Positions 1 to 10,179 are shown, numbered from the stretch's first letter. The stretch: DNA of 64,000 nucleotides from Roseateles oligotrophus (GCF_014204525.1 NZ_JACHLP010000009.1:120829-184828), one strand, 5' to 3'. Program-made: numbers and translations. Notes: generated from the letters alone by a model not told the origin.

Positions 1-763
1 CCAGCGGCTGGCCGGCTTGCTGCCAGGCCTCAAAGCCATTCCGCAAACGCGGCTCCAGGCGGATGGAGCTGCCCACCAGCTTGCTATCGGGATGGGCCAG
101 GATCAAGCCCTTGGCGTCGCTCACCACCACCAGCACGCCGTCCTCACCGCCCACGCTTTCGGCCACGCCTTCCAGCAGGTTCTGGCTTTGCAGGCGCAGC
201 ACGGCGCCCATCACCGCCCAGACGCGGCCTTGTTCCATCAGTGGCTGGGCCAGGATGACGACGGGCTCCTTGCTGACCCGGCTGATCAGCGGCGCCGACA
301 CCTGGGGCTGGCCCAGGCGCAGGGCCTTGGTGAAGTAGTCGCGGTCCTGCACATTGACCTCGGGCCGGCGGAAGCCGGTTTTGTCCACCGTGCCCAGCAG
401 ATTGCCGCCCGTATCCACCATGAAGAAGCTGCTGAAATTGGTCTGCAGGCGCAGATGGGTCTGCAGGAACTTGCTCAACTCCTCGGGGTGCAGGGTCGCG
501 GGCTGCACATCCTTGGCCAGCGCGGTCAGTGCGCGCTGGTGTTGCACCATCCGATGAGCCAGCAGGGAAGCGGTGCGCACGGCCTCGCTGACCTCGGCGT
601 GCTGGCGCTCGGACAGGGTGGCGGATTGGGCCTTGTGGATCAGCACCAGCACCGAGGCGCTCATGCCAATCAGGAGCAGCAGCAGACCGGCCAAGCCGAC
701 CTGGAACTTGAGGGTCTCGAAGCTGCGAACCACGCGCTGCAGCAGGGGCAGTCGCTCAGTCAT
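1..763 (-). CDS. Cache-domain membrane sensor protein, N-terminal part (runs off the left edge)
   Basis: About 254 residues are visible from ATG 763 and the C-terminus is outside the window. A short cytoplasmic stretch is followed by a hydrophobic segment at about residues 22-44, then a periplasmic region with the look of a double Cache (dCache_1/PDC) sensor: a segment reading QDRDYFTKAL near residue 140 and SKEPVVILAQPL after it. Such N-termini carry C-terminal diguanylate cyclase, histidine kinase or chemoreceptor modules; which one cannot be told here. The role is probably extracytoplasmic small-molecule sensing. The start is the first in-frame ATG before the membrane segment; no good ribosome binding site is seen. 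Confidence 0.72.
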   Translation of the reverse strand, partial: MTERLPLLQRVVRSFETLKFQVGLAGLLLLLIGMSASVLVLIHKAQSATLSERQHAEVSEAVRTASLLAHRMVQHQRALTALAKDVQPATLHPEELSKFLQTHLRLQTNFSSFFMVDTGGNLLGTVDKTGFRRPEVNVQDRDYFTKALRLGQPQVSAPLISRVSKEPVVILAQPLMEQGRVWAVMGAVLRLQSQNLLEGVAESVGGEDGVLVVVSDAKGLILAHPDSKLVGSSIRLEPRLRNGFEAWQQAGQPL

Positions 764-1015
764 GGAGGGCTTGGGGCTGGGGCATGGTGGAGGCGTGGTG
801 GTGGCGGCGAGGAGCTGAGGCTGGCGATGGCGGGCAGGGCGCTCATGCCCGCTATTCAGCGCATATGGCGAGAGCAAAGTTTAGGTCAAGCGGGGGGACC
901 TGCCCGCCGGGCGCTGGATGCGGATATTTCGAGCCTCAAAGCCTGCGCGCCCAGGCCAGGGAATGCCGTGGAATGGGCCTAGACTTCCGCCCAAATCTAC
1001 CGCGTGGGAGGGCCG
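764..1015. other. Divergent intergenic region between the Cache sensor and the macroglobulin gene
   Basis: This 252-base region lies between divergent genes and must hold both promoters. A GGT/GGC-rich low-complexity stretch lies near 783-815. No convincing -35/-10 pair or operator dyad was recognised by eye. Confidence 0.5.
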
Positions 1016-4000
1016 ATGAGCCAGCGTTTGAAGAAAGTTCTGCCGCAAGTCAAGGTCGGCCGGGTCTGGGCGGCCGCGCTCCTGGGCCTGCTGGCCGGTG
1101 TTTGGCCCGGGCAAGCCGCCGTGGCGGCAATGGTGGCGATGACGCCCTCGGGCCAGGTCAGCGACTTGCGCCAGCTGCGCCTGGTTTTCTCCGAGGCCGT
1201 GGTGCCGGCCGGCGATCCGCGCCTGGCCGCCCCGGGCGAGTTGCGCTGTGCGGGCCAAGCCAAGCCCGTGGCCGGCGATGGGCGCTGGGCCAGCGAGCGC
1301 GAGTGGTTGTTCGATCTGCGTGAACCCCTGGCCGCGCAGAGCCGCTGCACGCTCAAGCTCAGCGAGGACTTCAAGCCCCTGGCCGGTGTGACGCTCAGCG
1401 GCGCGCGTGAATTTTCCCTGCGCAGCGGCCCGGCCCTGGTCGTGCGAACCCATCCCTGGGAGGGCAGCCAGATCGAGGAGGACCAGCACTTCCTGCTGCA
1501 GTTCAACGGCGTGGTCAGCGATGCGGACCTGGCCCAGCGGGCCTGGTGCGAGGTCGAGGGCCTGGGCGAGCGCCAGCCGGTCAAGCGGGTCAAGGGCCCG
1601 GTCCTGGAGGCGGTGCTGAAGTCCGAGGGGATCGGCGCAGCACAAGCCGCCCGCGCCGTCCTGCTCAGCTGCCAGCGCCCGCTGCCGCCGGACGCCCATG
1701 TGCAAATCAAATGGCAGCATGCCGAACAAGGAGGCAAGGGCGCCAGCAAGGCCGAGACGGGCGTGCAGCGCTTCGAGTTCCAGGTGCGCCGCCCCTTCAG
1801 CGCCGAGTTCACGTGCGAGCGCGAGCGGGCCAACACGCCCTGTCTGCCGATCCGGCCTCTGCGTGTGCTCTTCAGCGAGCCGGTGCCGCGCGAGCTGGCC
1901 CTGCAGCTCAAACTGCAGCCCAAGCGTGGCGCGGCCATCGCGCCAAGCCTAGACAAAGACAATAAGGAAGCCGAACTCAGCGAGGCTAGCTTCCAAGGCC
2001 CGTTCGCCGAGAATGCCGAGTTCAGCATCGTCCTGCCCAAAGGGCTCAAAGACCGCAGCGGCCGGCCGCTGAGCAATGCCGACAGCTTCACGGCCCTGAA
2101 GGTGCAGACCGCTAGCGCGCCCCCGCTGGCCAAGTTTGCGGCCGCGCCTTTTGGCATTCTGGAACGCGAGGCCAAGGGCCCCGCCATCCTGCCCATCACC
2201 ATGCGCCATGTGCAGAGCGACTGGGCGGCCGGGCCGAACAAGGCCTCGCCCGGCGAGATCCGCATCAAGCGGCTGCAAAGCGATGCCGAGGTGCTGGCCT
2301 GGTACGCCAAGCTCAAGCGTTATCACGAGTCCGTGCTGCCGGCCCGTGAGTTGGGCCTGCCGGCCTCGGAATGGGAGGAAATCGTGCCCGGCCAGGATGC
2401 TCGTGGCAACCCGGTCGATCGCAAGGTGCCGCGCTATGTGCACAGCCGCGAGGCCTCCTTGCTGCAGCGCGAAGCGGGCACCGAGACCCTGGCCCTGCCG
2501 GCCCCGGTCGACGGCAAGGCGGGTGAAGCCCGGCCCTTCGAGGTGATAGGCCTGCCCCTGGCCCAACCCGGCTACCACGTGGTGGAGCTGAGCTCGCGCC
2601 GCCTGGGCCAATCGCTGCTGGACAAGGCCGCGCCCATGTATGTGCGCACCGGGGTGCTGGTCACCAATCTGGGCCTGCACTTCAAGCTGGGCCGGGAGAA
2701 CAGCCTGGTCTGGGTCACCAGCCTGGACAAGGGCAAGCCGGTGGCCGACGCCGAGGTGGCGGTGAACGACTGCCGCGGCAAGCGCCTGTGGGCCGGCCGC
2801 ACCGATGGCCAGGGCCTGGCCCGCATCAGCGAGAGCCTGGATGAATTGAGCTTGAAGAAAGGTCGCAATGGCAAGGAGCGCTGCGAGGCCGAATACGGCC
2901 TCTTCGTGACGGCCCGCAAGGCCGACGCGCAAGGCCAGACCGATATGGCTTTTGTGTTCAGCAACTGGAACAAGGGCATCGAGTCCTGGCGCTTCAATCA
3001 GCCGACCTCCAGCCAGCGCGAGCCCGATGTGCGGGCCCACACGGTGCTGGATCGCAGCCTCTTGCGGGCCGGTGAGACCGTCTCGATGAAGCACTTCTTC
3101 CGGCTGGAAAACAGCCAGGGCCTGGCCCTGGCCACCGCGGCCCAGCTGCCCGATCAAGTCACGCTCACGCACGAGGGCAGCGGCCAGCAAATCGTCTTGC
3201 CTCTCAGCTGGCCCAGCCCGCGCAGCAGCGCGACGCAGTGGCAGATTCCGGCCAATGCCAAGCTAGGCAGCTACAGCATCACGCTGGAGCGTGGCGCCGC
3301 CAAGTCTGGCCGGCAGGCCTGGCATAGCGGCAGTTTCCGTGTCGAGGAGTTCCGCCTGCCCCTGATCGACGCACGCCTGAGCGGCCCCAAGACCTTGCCC
3401 ATCGCGCCTGCTGAGCTGCGCCTGAGCGCCCAGCTCAACTACCTCTCCGGCGGCGGGGTGGCGGCGGCGCCGCTCAAGCTCTCGGCCGTGCTGCGGTCTC
3501 GAACCGTGCAGTTTGCGGGTTATGAGGAGTTCAATTTCTCGCCCCCGGCCAGCGACGACGGCAAGGCCAGCCGGTCGGCCAGGGAGCCCATGGAGGAGGA
3601 TGAGGCCGAGGCCAGCCGCCCGCGTGACAGCAAGCTGGTGGCCGACAAGCTGGCCACGCTGACCGACCGCAACGGCGCGGCCGAGGTCTTGCTGAAGACG
3701 CTGCCCAAGATCGATCAGCCCAGCGAGCTGCAGGCGCAGATCAGCTTTGCCGACCCGAATGGCGAGACCAAGACCGCCTCGCAGAGCTTCAATCTCTGGC
3801 CCGCCAAGCTGGTGCTGGGCTTGAGGGCAGGCAGCTGGGGCAGCAATCGCGGCAAGATCAAGTTCAGTGCCCTGGCCCTGGACACGGCCGGTAAACCACA
3901 AGCCGGCCAGCGCCTGGAGGTGCGTGCCCGCCTGAACCAGACCCTCAGCAGCCGCAAGCGCATGGTGGGTGGCTTCTATGCCTACGACAACCATGTGGAG

Positions 4001-6982
4001 CGCAAGGACCTGGGCGCCCTGTGCAGCGGCACGAGCGATGCGCACGGCCTGCTCCACTGCGAGTCCGAGCTGGACGCTGCGGGCGAGGTGGAGCTGATCG
4101 TTCAAGCCAAGGACGCCGATGGTCGTGCCGTGCAGGCCGCCACCACCGCCTGGCTGACCCGCCAGGGCGAGCTCTGGTTTGCGCAAGACAACGACGATCG
4201 CATCGACGTGCTGCCCGAGAAAAAGCGTTACGAGCCCGGCGAAACGGCCAGGCTGCAGGTGCGCATGCCTTATCGCGAGGCCACGGCCCTGGTCGCCATC
4301 GAGCGCGAGGGCGTGATCGAAACGCGCCTTGTCACCCTGCGCGGTGACGACCCGACCATCGAGCTCAAGATTGACAAGGCCTGGGCGCCTAATGTTTTTG
4401 TCAGTGTGCTGGCCCTGCGCGGCCGCATCCATGAAGTGCCCTGGTACAGCTTTTTCAGCTGGGGCTGGAAGGCGCCCATCAACTGGTGGCAGGCCTGGCG
4501 CGAGTCGCGCAACACGCCGGCGCCGACGGCCCTGGTCGATCTGGCCAAGCCCTCCTTCAAGCTGGGCGTGGCCCCTCTGCAGGTCGGCCTGGCCGAGCAT
4601 CAGCTGCAGGTGACGGTGAGCACTGATAAGGTTCAGTACAGCATCCGCCAGAAAGTGCAGGCCCGTATCAAGGTCGAGCAGAACGGCCGGCCACTGCAGG
4701 ACGCGGAAGTGGCTTTCGCGGCGGTGGACGAAGGCCTGCTGCAGCTGGGCCCCAACGATTCCTGGGACCTGCTCTCGGCCCTGATCCAGCCGCGCAGCTG
4801 GGGCGTGGAAACCGCCTCGGCGCAGAGCGAAATCATCGGCCGCCGTCACTATGGTCGCAAGGCCGTGGCGGCCGGCGGTGGCGGCGGCCATGCGGCCACC
4901 CGCGAGCTGTTTGACACCTTGCTGCTCTGGCGGGCCGTGGTCAAGCTGGACGCCCGGGGCGAGGCCGTGGTCGAGGTGCCGCTGAATGATTCGCTGACCA
5001 GCTTCCGCCTGGTCGCCGTGGCCGATGCCGGGGCGCAGAAATTCGGCAGCGGCCAGACCACGCTGCGGGTGACGCAGGACTTGCAAGTCTTGTCCGGCCT
5101 GCCGCCGCTGGCGCGCGAGGGCGACCGCTTCCAGGCCATGGTGACGGTGCGCAACAGCACCACGCGGGCGATGAAGCTGCGCGCCACGCTGCAAGGCCAG
5201 GTGCCAGGAAGCAGCGAGCCCCTGAAGCTGGCCCCGCAGGAGCTGAGCCTGGCCGCCGGTGCGGCGCAGGAGCTGCAATGGCCCGTGACGGTGCCCGAGG
5301 GCGCCCAGCGCATCGATTGGGAGCTGGCGGCCCAAGAGCTGGGGGGCAGCAATGCCCAAGACCGCGTCAAGCTCAGCCAGCGCGTCGTGCCGGCCGTGCC
5401 CTTGCAGGTCTTGCAGGCCTCGCTGAACCAGCTGGACGGCAAGCTGAGCCTGGCCCTGGCCCCGCCCGCCGATGCCTTGCCAGTCAGTGGCCCCAAGCAG
5501 GGCGGCGTCAACATCAGCCTGCTGCCGCGCTTGGGCGGCGAGCTGCCCGGCCCGCGCCGCTTCTTCGAGACCTATCCCTACAGCTGCCTGGAGCAGCAGA
5601 GCTCCAAGGCCCTGGGCCTGCATGACGAGGCGCAGTGGCAGGCGGTGATGGCCAAGCTGCCGGGCTATCTGGATGCCGAGGGCCTGGCGCATTACTTCCC
5701 GCCGCGCGCCGAGGCTGGCGCCAGCGGCAGCGAGCGCCTGACCGCCTATCTGCTGGCCGCCGCCCAGGAGGCGGGCCGTGAGATCCCCGCGGCCGCGCGT
5801 CAGCGCATGCTGGACGGCTTGCAAGCCTATGTGGAAGGGCGTTTGGTTCGGGCCTTCTGGACGCCCAAGCCCGGCCAGTTGGACGGCGAGGTGCGCCGCC
5901 TGAATGCCTTGGAAGCCTTGTCGCGCTACGGTCGGGCCTCGCCCGCCTTGCTGAGCACGGTGGACGCCAAGGCCTTGCCCACCTGGCCCACGGCCGCGGT
6001 GCTGGACTGGCTGCAGATCCACCAGCGCCTGAAGACCGCGCCCGAGCGCGACAAGCGCCTGGCCGAGGCCCAGAACCTGCTGCGCAGCCGCCTCACTTAC
6101 GCCGGCACGACGCTCAAGTTCAGCAACGAGGAGGGCGATGCCTGGTGGTGGTTGATGGACAGCGCCGACGCCAATGCCGCGCGCCTGATCCTGGCCCTGG
6201 TCGACGAGCCGGCCTGGGCGCAGGAGCTGCCGCGCCTGCTGACGGGCCTGCTCGGCCGCCAGCGCCAGGGCGCCTGGTCCACCACCACGGCCAATCTCTG
6301 GGGCGTGCTGGCGCTGGACAAGTTCAGCGCGCGGTTTGAAAAGACGGCGGTCGCCGGCCAGACCGTCGCCAGCCTCGGGAGCCAGACGCAGAAGTTTGAT
6401 TGGGCCGTCAAACCGGCCGGGGGTCAGTTCTTGCTGCCCTGGCCTGCGGCCGCAAACGGCAAACTCGAGCTGACTCAGGAAGGCGCGGGCAAGCCCTGGG
6501 TGACGCTGCAATCCTTGGCTGCCGTGCCGCTGAAGTCGCCGCTTTACTCGGGCTACCGCATCACCCGCACGCTGCAGGCGCTGGAGCAGAAGCAGGCCGG
6601 CAAATGGAGCCGTGGCGATGTGATCCGGGTGCGCCTGGAGCTGGAAGCCGCCAGCGATATGACTTGGGTGGTTTTGTCCGACCCCTTGCCCACCGGTGCG
6701 GCCGTGCTGGGCTCGGGCCTGGGCGGGCAGAGTTCCTTGGTGGCCGAGAACGATGCCGACAAGGCCAGCAGGAACACGGTTTGGCCCAGCTACGAGGAGC
6801 GTGCCTTCGAAGCCTGGCGCGGCTACTTCGAGTATCTGCCGCGCGGCAAGCACCAGATCGAGTACACCATTCGCCTCAACAATGCCGGCCGTTTCCAGCT
6901 GCCCGGCACTCGGGCCGAGGCCATGTATGCGCCGGACAGCTTCGGCGTCTTGCCGCAGCAGCAGATGGAGGTCCTGCCTTGA
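1016..6982 (+). CDS. Bacterial alpha-2-macroglobulin (YfhM type), thioester-containing
   Basis: A 1988-residue periplasmic protease trap, paired as usual with PBP1C. ATG 1016 is preceded by GGGAGG at 1006-1011, so it is preferred over an in-frame ATG at 1004. A signal peptide spans about residues 1-36, but unlike E. coli YfhM no lipobox cysteine follows it, so the protein is probably soluble in the periplasm. The thioester motif CLEQ is intact at C1524-Q1527, in the context YPYSCLEQQSS. A glycine run (AAGGGGGHAA) near residue 1285 precedes the conserved LLLWRAVV segment, and MG-type beta domains fill the rest. Family knowledge: the thioester links covalently to attacking proteases. It is longer than E. 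coli YfhM (1653 residues). Its stop codon overlaps the pbpC start. Confidence 0.93.
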   Translation: MSQRLKKVLPQVKVGRVWAAALLGLLAGVWPGQAAVAAMVAMTPSGQVSDLRQLRLVFSEAVVPAGDPRLAAPGELRCAGQAKPVAGDGRWASEREWLFDLREPLAAQSRCTLKLSEDFKPLAGVTLSGAREFSLRSGPALVVRTHPWEGSQIEEDQHFLLQFNGVVSDADLAQRAWCEVEGLGERQPVKRVKGPVLEAVLKSEGIGAAQAARAVLLSCQRPLPPDAHVQIKWQHAEQGGKGASKAETGVQRFEFQVRRPFSAEFTCERERANTPCLPIRPLRVLFSEPVPRELALQLKLQPKRGAAIAPSLDKDNKEAELSEASFQGPFAENAEFSIVLPKGLKDRSGRPLSNADSFTALKVQTASAPPLAKFAAAPFGILEREAKGPAILPITMRHVQSDWAAGPNKASPGEIRIKRLQSDAEVLAWYAKLKRYHESVLPARELGLPASEWEEIVPGQDARGNPVDRKVPRYVHSREASLLQREAGTETLALPAPVDGKAGEARPFEVIGLPLAQPGYHVVELSSRRLGQSLLDKAAPMYVRTGVLVTNLGLHFKLGRENSLVWVTSLDKGKPVADAEVAVNDCRGKRLWAGRTDGQGLARISESLDELSLKKGRNGKERCEAEYGLFVTARKADAQGQTDMAFVFSNWNKGIESWRFNQPTSSQREPDVRAHTVLDRSLLRAGETVSMKHFFRLENSQGLALATAAQLPDQVTLTHEGSGQQIVLPLSWPSPRSSATQWQIPANAKLGSYSITLERGAAKSGRQAWHSGSFRVEEFRLPLIDARLSGPKTLPIAPAELRLSAQLNYLSGGGVAAAPLKLSAVLRSRTVQFAGYEEFNFSPPASDDGKASRSAREPMEEDEAEASRPRDSKLVADKLATLTDRNGAAEVLLKTLPKIDQPSELQAQISFADPNGETKTASQSFNLWPAKLVLGLRAGSWGSNRGKIKFSALALDTAGKPQAGQRLEVRARLNQTLSSRKRMVGGFYAYDNHVERKDLGALCSGTSDAHGLLHCESELDAAGEVELIVQAKDADGRAVQAATTAWLTRQGELWFAQDNDDRIDVLPEKKRYEPGETARLQVRMPYREATALVAIEREGVIETRLVTLRGDDPTIELKIDKAWAPNVFVSVLALRGRIHEVPWYSFFSWGWKAPINWWQAWRESRNTPAPTALVDLAKPSFKLGVAPLQVGLAEHQLQVTVSTDKVQYSIRQKVQARIKVEQNGRPLQDAEVAFAAVDEGLLQLGPNDSWDLLSALIQPRSWGVETASAQSEIIGRRHYGRKAVAAGGGGGHAATRELFDTLLLWRAVVKLDARGEAVVEVPLNDSLTSFRLVAVADAGAQKFGSGQTTLRVTQDLQVLSGLPPLAREGDRFQAMVTVRNSTTRAMKLRATLQGQVPGSSEPLKLAPQELSLAAGAAQELQWPVTVPEGAQRIDWELAAQELGGSNAQDRVKLSQRVVPAVPLQVLQASLNQLDGKLSLALAPPADALPVSGPKQGGVNISLLPRLGGELPGPRRFFETYPYSCLEQQSSKALGLHDEAQWQAVMAKLPGYLDAEGLAHYFPPRAEAGASGSERLTAYLLAAAQEAGREIPAAARQRMLDGLQAYVEGRLVRAFWTPKPGQLDGEVRRLNALEALSRYGRASPALLSTVDAKALPTWPTAAVLDWLQIHQRLKTAPERDKRLAEAQNLLRSRLTYAGTTLKFSNEEGDAWWWLMDSADANAARLILALVDEPAWAQELPRLLTGLLGRQRQGAWSTTTANLWGVLALDKFSARFEKTAVAGQTVASLGSQTQKFDWAVKPAGGQFLLPWPAAANGKLELTQEGAGKPWVTLQSLAAVPLKSPLYSGYRITRTLQALEQKQAGKWSRGDVIRVRLELEAASDMTWVVLSDPLPTGAAVLGSGLGGQSSLVAENDADKASRNTVWPSYEERAFEAWRGYFEYLPRGKHQIEYTIRLNNAGRFQLPGTRAEAMYAPDSFGVLPQQQMEVLP

Positions 6983-9084
6983 GAGCGTGGGTGATCGCGC
7001 TGCTGTTTTTCAGCGTTAGCGCCCAGGCCCAACCCAGCTTTCAGTCCGTGAAGGCCGCCCACCGAGTCTCGGACTTCACCCTGCTGGACCGACGCGGCGA
7101 GGCCTTGCAGACCCTGCGCCTGGACCTGCAGCGCCGCAGCCTGGACTGGTTGGCCCTGGAGCAGATGTCGCCCGCGCTTTTGCAGGCCTTGCTGCTGGGC
7201 GAGGACCGGCGCTTTTACGAGCACAGCGGGGTGGACTGGAGTGCGGTCGCGCGCTCGGCCTGGGCCAATCTGTGGAACAGCCGCACACGCGGCGCCTCCA
7301 CCCTTACCATGCAGCTGGCCGGCCTGATCGACGAGGGCCTGGCCCGCCCGGCCGGTGGCCGCAGCCTGACGCAGAAGATCGGCCAGGCCTTGCTGGCCAC
7401 ACGCCTGGAGCAGCGCTGGAGCAAGGCGCAGATCCTGGAGGCCTACCTCAATAGCGTGCCGCTGCGCGGCGAGCTGGTGGGCGTCAACGCCCTGGCCCAG
7501 ACCCTGTTCGCCAAAAGCCCGGCGGGCTTGACGGCGCAGGAGGCCGCCCTGGTCGCGGCCATGGTGCGCGCGCCCAATGCCGGCCCGGTCTTGCTGGCCC
7601 AGCGGGCTTGCGCGCTCTTGCAAATGCCCGAGATGGGGCAGGGCGGCCCCGCCTGGAACTGCGCGCCGCTGCGTGGCCAGATCGAGGCCTTGCTGGCCCG
7701 CCGCGCCAGCCCGGTGCTGGGTCCGCAGCTGGCGCCCCACTACGCCCGCCGCGAGTTGAGCGCCGAGGGGCCGTCGCGCCAGCGCAGCACGCTGGACGCC
7801 GGCCTGCAGCGCCTGGCCTTGCAAAGCCTGAAACAGCAGCTGGCCGAGCTCTCGGGCCGCAATGTGGAGGACGGCGCGGTGCTGGTGCTGGACAACGCCA
7901 GCGGCGCCGTGCTGGCCTGGGTGGGCAGCAGCGGCGAGGCCTTCTCCCTTGCTGCCCAGGTGGACGGGGTGCTGGCGCGGCGCCAGCCGGGCTCCACCCT
8001 CAAGCCCTTTATCTACCAGCTGGCGCTGGAGAAAAAAATCATCACCCCGGCCAGCCTGCTGGACGACTCGCCGGCCCAGATCGCCACGCCCGCCGGCCTC
8101 TATCTGCCGCAGAACTATGACAAGAGCTTTCGGGGTTATGTCTCGGCCCGCGCGGCCCTGGGCAACAGCCTCAATGTGCCGGCCGTCAAGCTCGCCGCCA
8201 TGCTGGGGGTGGACCCGGTCTTTGCCCGCCTCAATGCCCTGGGCCTGGACCTGCGCGAGAGTGCCGGCTTTTACGGCCTCTCCCTGGCCCTGGGCAGCCC
8301 AGATGTGAGCCTGCTGGCGCTCAGCAATGCCTATCGGACGCTGGCGCGCGCTGGCTTGTACAGCGAGGCGGCAAGCACTAACGCCGCACCGGCTCGCCAA
8401 GTGCTGGACCCGGCGGCCAGCTTCATCGTCAGCGATATGCTGGCCGACAACAATGCCCGCGCTCTCAGCTTCGGCCTGGACAGCCCGCTGGCGACGCGCA
8501 GCTATGCGGCCGTCAAGACCGGCACCAGCAAGGATATGCGCGACAACTGGTGCCTGGGCTATAGCTCGCGCTACACGGTGGGCGTGTGGGTGGGCAATGC
8601 CAGCGGCGCGCCCATGCATGGGGTCAGCGGCATCAGCGGCGCGGCGCCCGTCTGGGCCAGGCTGATGCGCTATCTGCACGAGGGTCGGCCCTCCATCGCG
8701 CCCAAGCCGCCGGTGGGCCTTGTGAAACAGCCGGTGAGCTTTGAGGCCCAGCGCGAGGCGGCGCGCGAGGAGTGGTTCATGGCCGGCACCGAGCAGGCGC
8801 AGATGCGGGCCAGCGCTCAGATGCAGGGCCAGACCCAGCAAGGCATTGCCAGCCCGCGCGATGGCAGCATCTTCGCTCTGGACCCCGACATCCCGCCCCA
8901 GGCCCAGCGCCTGCGCTTCTCGGGCCAGGCCGGGCGTTGGGAGCTCAACGGCAAGACCCTGGGCCAGGGCACGCAAGTGTTCTGGTCCCCCTGGCCCGGC
9001 AAGCACCGTTTGCGCTTGCTGGACGGGCGGGGTCGGGTCTTGCAGCAGCTGGGCTTTGAGGTCAGGGGGGCGACGGTCAAATAG
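6979..9084 (+). CDS. pbpC: Penicillin-binding protein 1C (glycosyltransferase/transpeptidase)
   Basis: A 701-residue bifunctional peptidoglycan synthase. The start is TTG 6979, sharing bases with the macroglobulin stop (TTGA); GGAGGT at 6967-6972 sits 6 bases upstream, arguing for translational coupling. A signal/anchor segment covers about residues 3-16. The GT51 domain carries EDRRFYEHSG with catalytic Glu75. The transpeptidase motifs are STLK (S339, K342), SLN (S397-N399) and KTG (K513-G515). A C-terminal BiPBP_C-like beta domain occupies roughly residues 610-700. All active-site residues are present. The macroglobulin-pbpC pair is widespread in Gram-negatives and is thought to link protease trapping with wall repair. 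Confidence 0.96.
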   Translation: MRAWVIALLFFSVSAQAQPSFQSVKAAHRVSDFTLLDRRGEALQTLRLDLQRRSLDWLALEQMSPALLQALLLGEDRRFYEHSGVDWSAVARSAWANLWNSRTRGASTLTMQLAGLIDEGLARPAGGRSLTQKIGQALLATRLEQRWSKAQILEAYLNSVPLRGELVGVNALAQTLFAKSPAGLTAQEAALVAAMVRAPNAGPVLLAQRACALLQMPEMGQGGPAWNCAPLRGQIEALLARRASPVLGPQLAPHYARRELSAEGPSRQRSTLDAGLQRLALQSLKQQLAELSGRNVEDGAVLVLDNASGAVLAWVGSSGEAFSLAAQVDGVLARRQPGSTLKPFIYQLALEKKIITPASLLDDSPAQIATPAGLYLPQNYDKSFRGYVSARAALGNSLNVPAVKLAAMLGVDPVFARLNALGLDLRESAGFYGLSLALGSPDVSLLALSNAYRTLARAGLYSEAASTNAAPARQVLDPAASFIVSDMLADNNARALSFGLDSPLATRSYAAVKTGTSKDMRDNWCLGYSSRYTVGVWVGNASGAPMHGVSGISGAAPVWARLMRYLHEGRPSIAPKPPVGLVKQPVSFEAQREAAREEWFMAGTEQAQMRASAQMQGQTQQGIASPRDGSIFALDPDIPPQAQRLRFSGQAGRWELNGKTLGQGTQVFWSPWPGKHRLRLLDGRGRVLQQLGFEVRGATVK

Positions 9085-9090
9085 GCCGGG

Positions 9091-10179
9091 TCAAGATTGC
9101 TTGGCTTCGGCCTGGCCTTCTTTCGGCATCTGATCCCCAATCCAGGCCAGGGTCAGGGTGTAGGTCACGGCCAGCACCACCGGGCCGATGAAGAGGCCCA
9201 CCAGGCCAAAAGCCAGCAGGCCGCCGATGACGCCGGCAAAGATCAGCAGCAGGGGCAGGTCGGCGCCTTTCTTGATCAGCCAGGGGCGCAGGACGTTGTC
9301 CAGCAAGGTGATCAGCGTGGTGATGACCAGCAGCACCGTGCCCCAGGTCGGCTCGCCCGACCAGTACAACCAGGCCACGGCCGGGCCCAGCACCAGCACC
9401 ACGCCGATCTGGGCCAGGCAGGCCATGAACATCACGGCCGTCAAGAGGCCCGCAAAAGGCACGCCCACCAGCAGCAGGCCCAGGCCGCCCAGGGCGGACT
9501 GCACCATGGCCGTCACCACCAGGCCCAGGGCCACGCCGCGTATGGCTTGGCCCGCCAGGGTGATGACTTGATCGCCCTGGGTGCCCGCCAGGCGCAGGGC
9601 AAAGCCGCGCACGCCGCGTGCCGCGCTTTCACCGTAGAGGTAGAGGATGGCCGCGATCGCCACCGTCATCATGAACTGCATGCCGATCAGGCCCAGATTG
9701 CCGGCCTGCGAGGCCACCCACTTCAGCGAGCTGCCGAAATAGGGCTTGATCATGCCGACGATGGGGCCGACGCCGTCCACCGCCACCCGGTGCCACAGGC
9801 CGCCCAGCGTCTCGCCCACCAGGGGCAGGCCCAGCAGCCATTGCGGCGGCTCGGGCAGCTTGGCCTCGCTGAGCGAGTTGAACAGGGTGACGACGCTGTC
9901 GGCATGGGTGACCACCGTGCTCAGGGCCACGCTGAGCGGCACGAACAAGAGCAGCAGCAGGACCAGCACCATCACCGAGGTGGCCAGGCCGCGCCGGCCC
10001 CACAGCCGCGCCTGCACCGCGCGCATCATGGGCCAGGTGGACACCACCACCATCGTGGCCCAGATCAGCGGGCCGAGAAAGGGGCGCATCACCCACAAGG
10101 ACATGAAGAGCAGCAAGGCCACGCTCAGCAGGGCCAGCAGATTGCGGGTCAGTTCGGGTTTGGGAGATTGGACGCTCAT
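9091..10179 (-). CDS. AI-2E family transporter (YdiK/PerM-like membrane protein)
   Basis: A 362-residue polytopic inner-membrane protein with paired N-terminal membrane segments at about residues 14-60, a central soluble loop, and a C-terminal block of five or so helices ending in a conserved DNVLRPWLIKKGADLP segment and GLFIGPVVLAV, typical of Pfam AI-2E_transport. Members export small molecules or act as Na+/H+ antiporters; the substrate cannot be inferred. The gene converges on pbpC with only 6 bases between stop codons, and is divergent from ybaK with about 57 bases between starts. ATG 10179 is the only methionine before the first membrane helix. Confidence 0.9.
   Translation of the reverse strand: MSVQSPKPELTRNLLALLSVALLLFMSLWVMRPFLGPLIWATMVVVSTWPMMRAVQARLWGRRGLATSVMVLVLLLLLFVPLSVALSTVVTHADSVVTLFNSLSEAKLPEPPQWLLGLPLVGETLGGLWHRVAVDGVGPIVGMIKPYFGSSLKWVASQAGNLGLIGMQFMMTVAIAAILYLYGESAARGVRGFALRLAGTQGDQVITLAGQAIRGVALGLVVTAMVQSALGGLGLLLVGVPFAGLLTAVMFMACLAQIGVVLVLGPAVAWLYWSGEPTWGTVLLVITTLITLLDNVLRPWLIKKGADLPLLLIFAGVIGGLLAFGLVGLFIGPVVLAVTYTLTLAWIGDQMPKEGQAEAKQS

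Noticed and set aside
3263..6853. A 1196-codon open frame on the minus strand opposite the macroglobulin gene
   Set aside because: It is a G/C-bias shadow: Ala/Gly/Gln/His-rich, no family resemblance, and fully opposite a gene with clear domains. Similar long shadows opposite pbpC, phoX, recJ, ppk1 and dxs were dropped for the same reason.
6400..6978. In-frame upstream extension of pbpC
   Set aside because: It overlaps the macroglobulin gene and has no PBP1C similarity; the TTG at 6979 has an excellent ribosome binding site and starts a signal segment.
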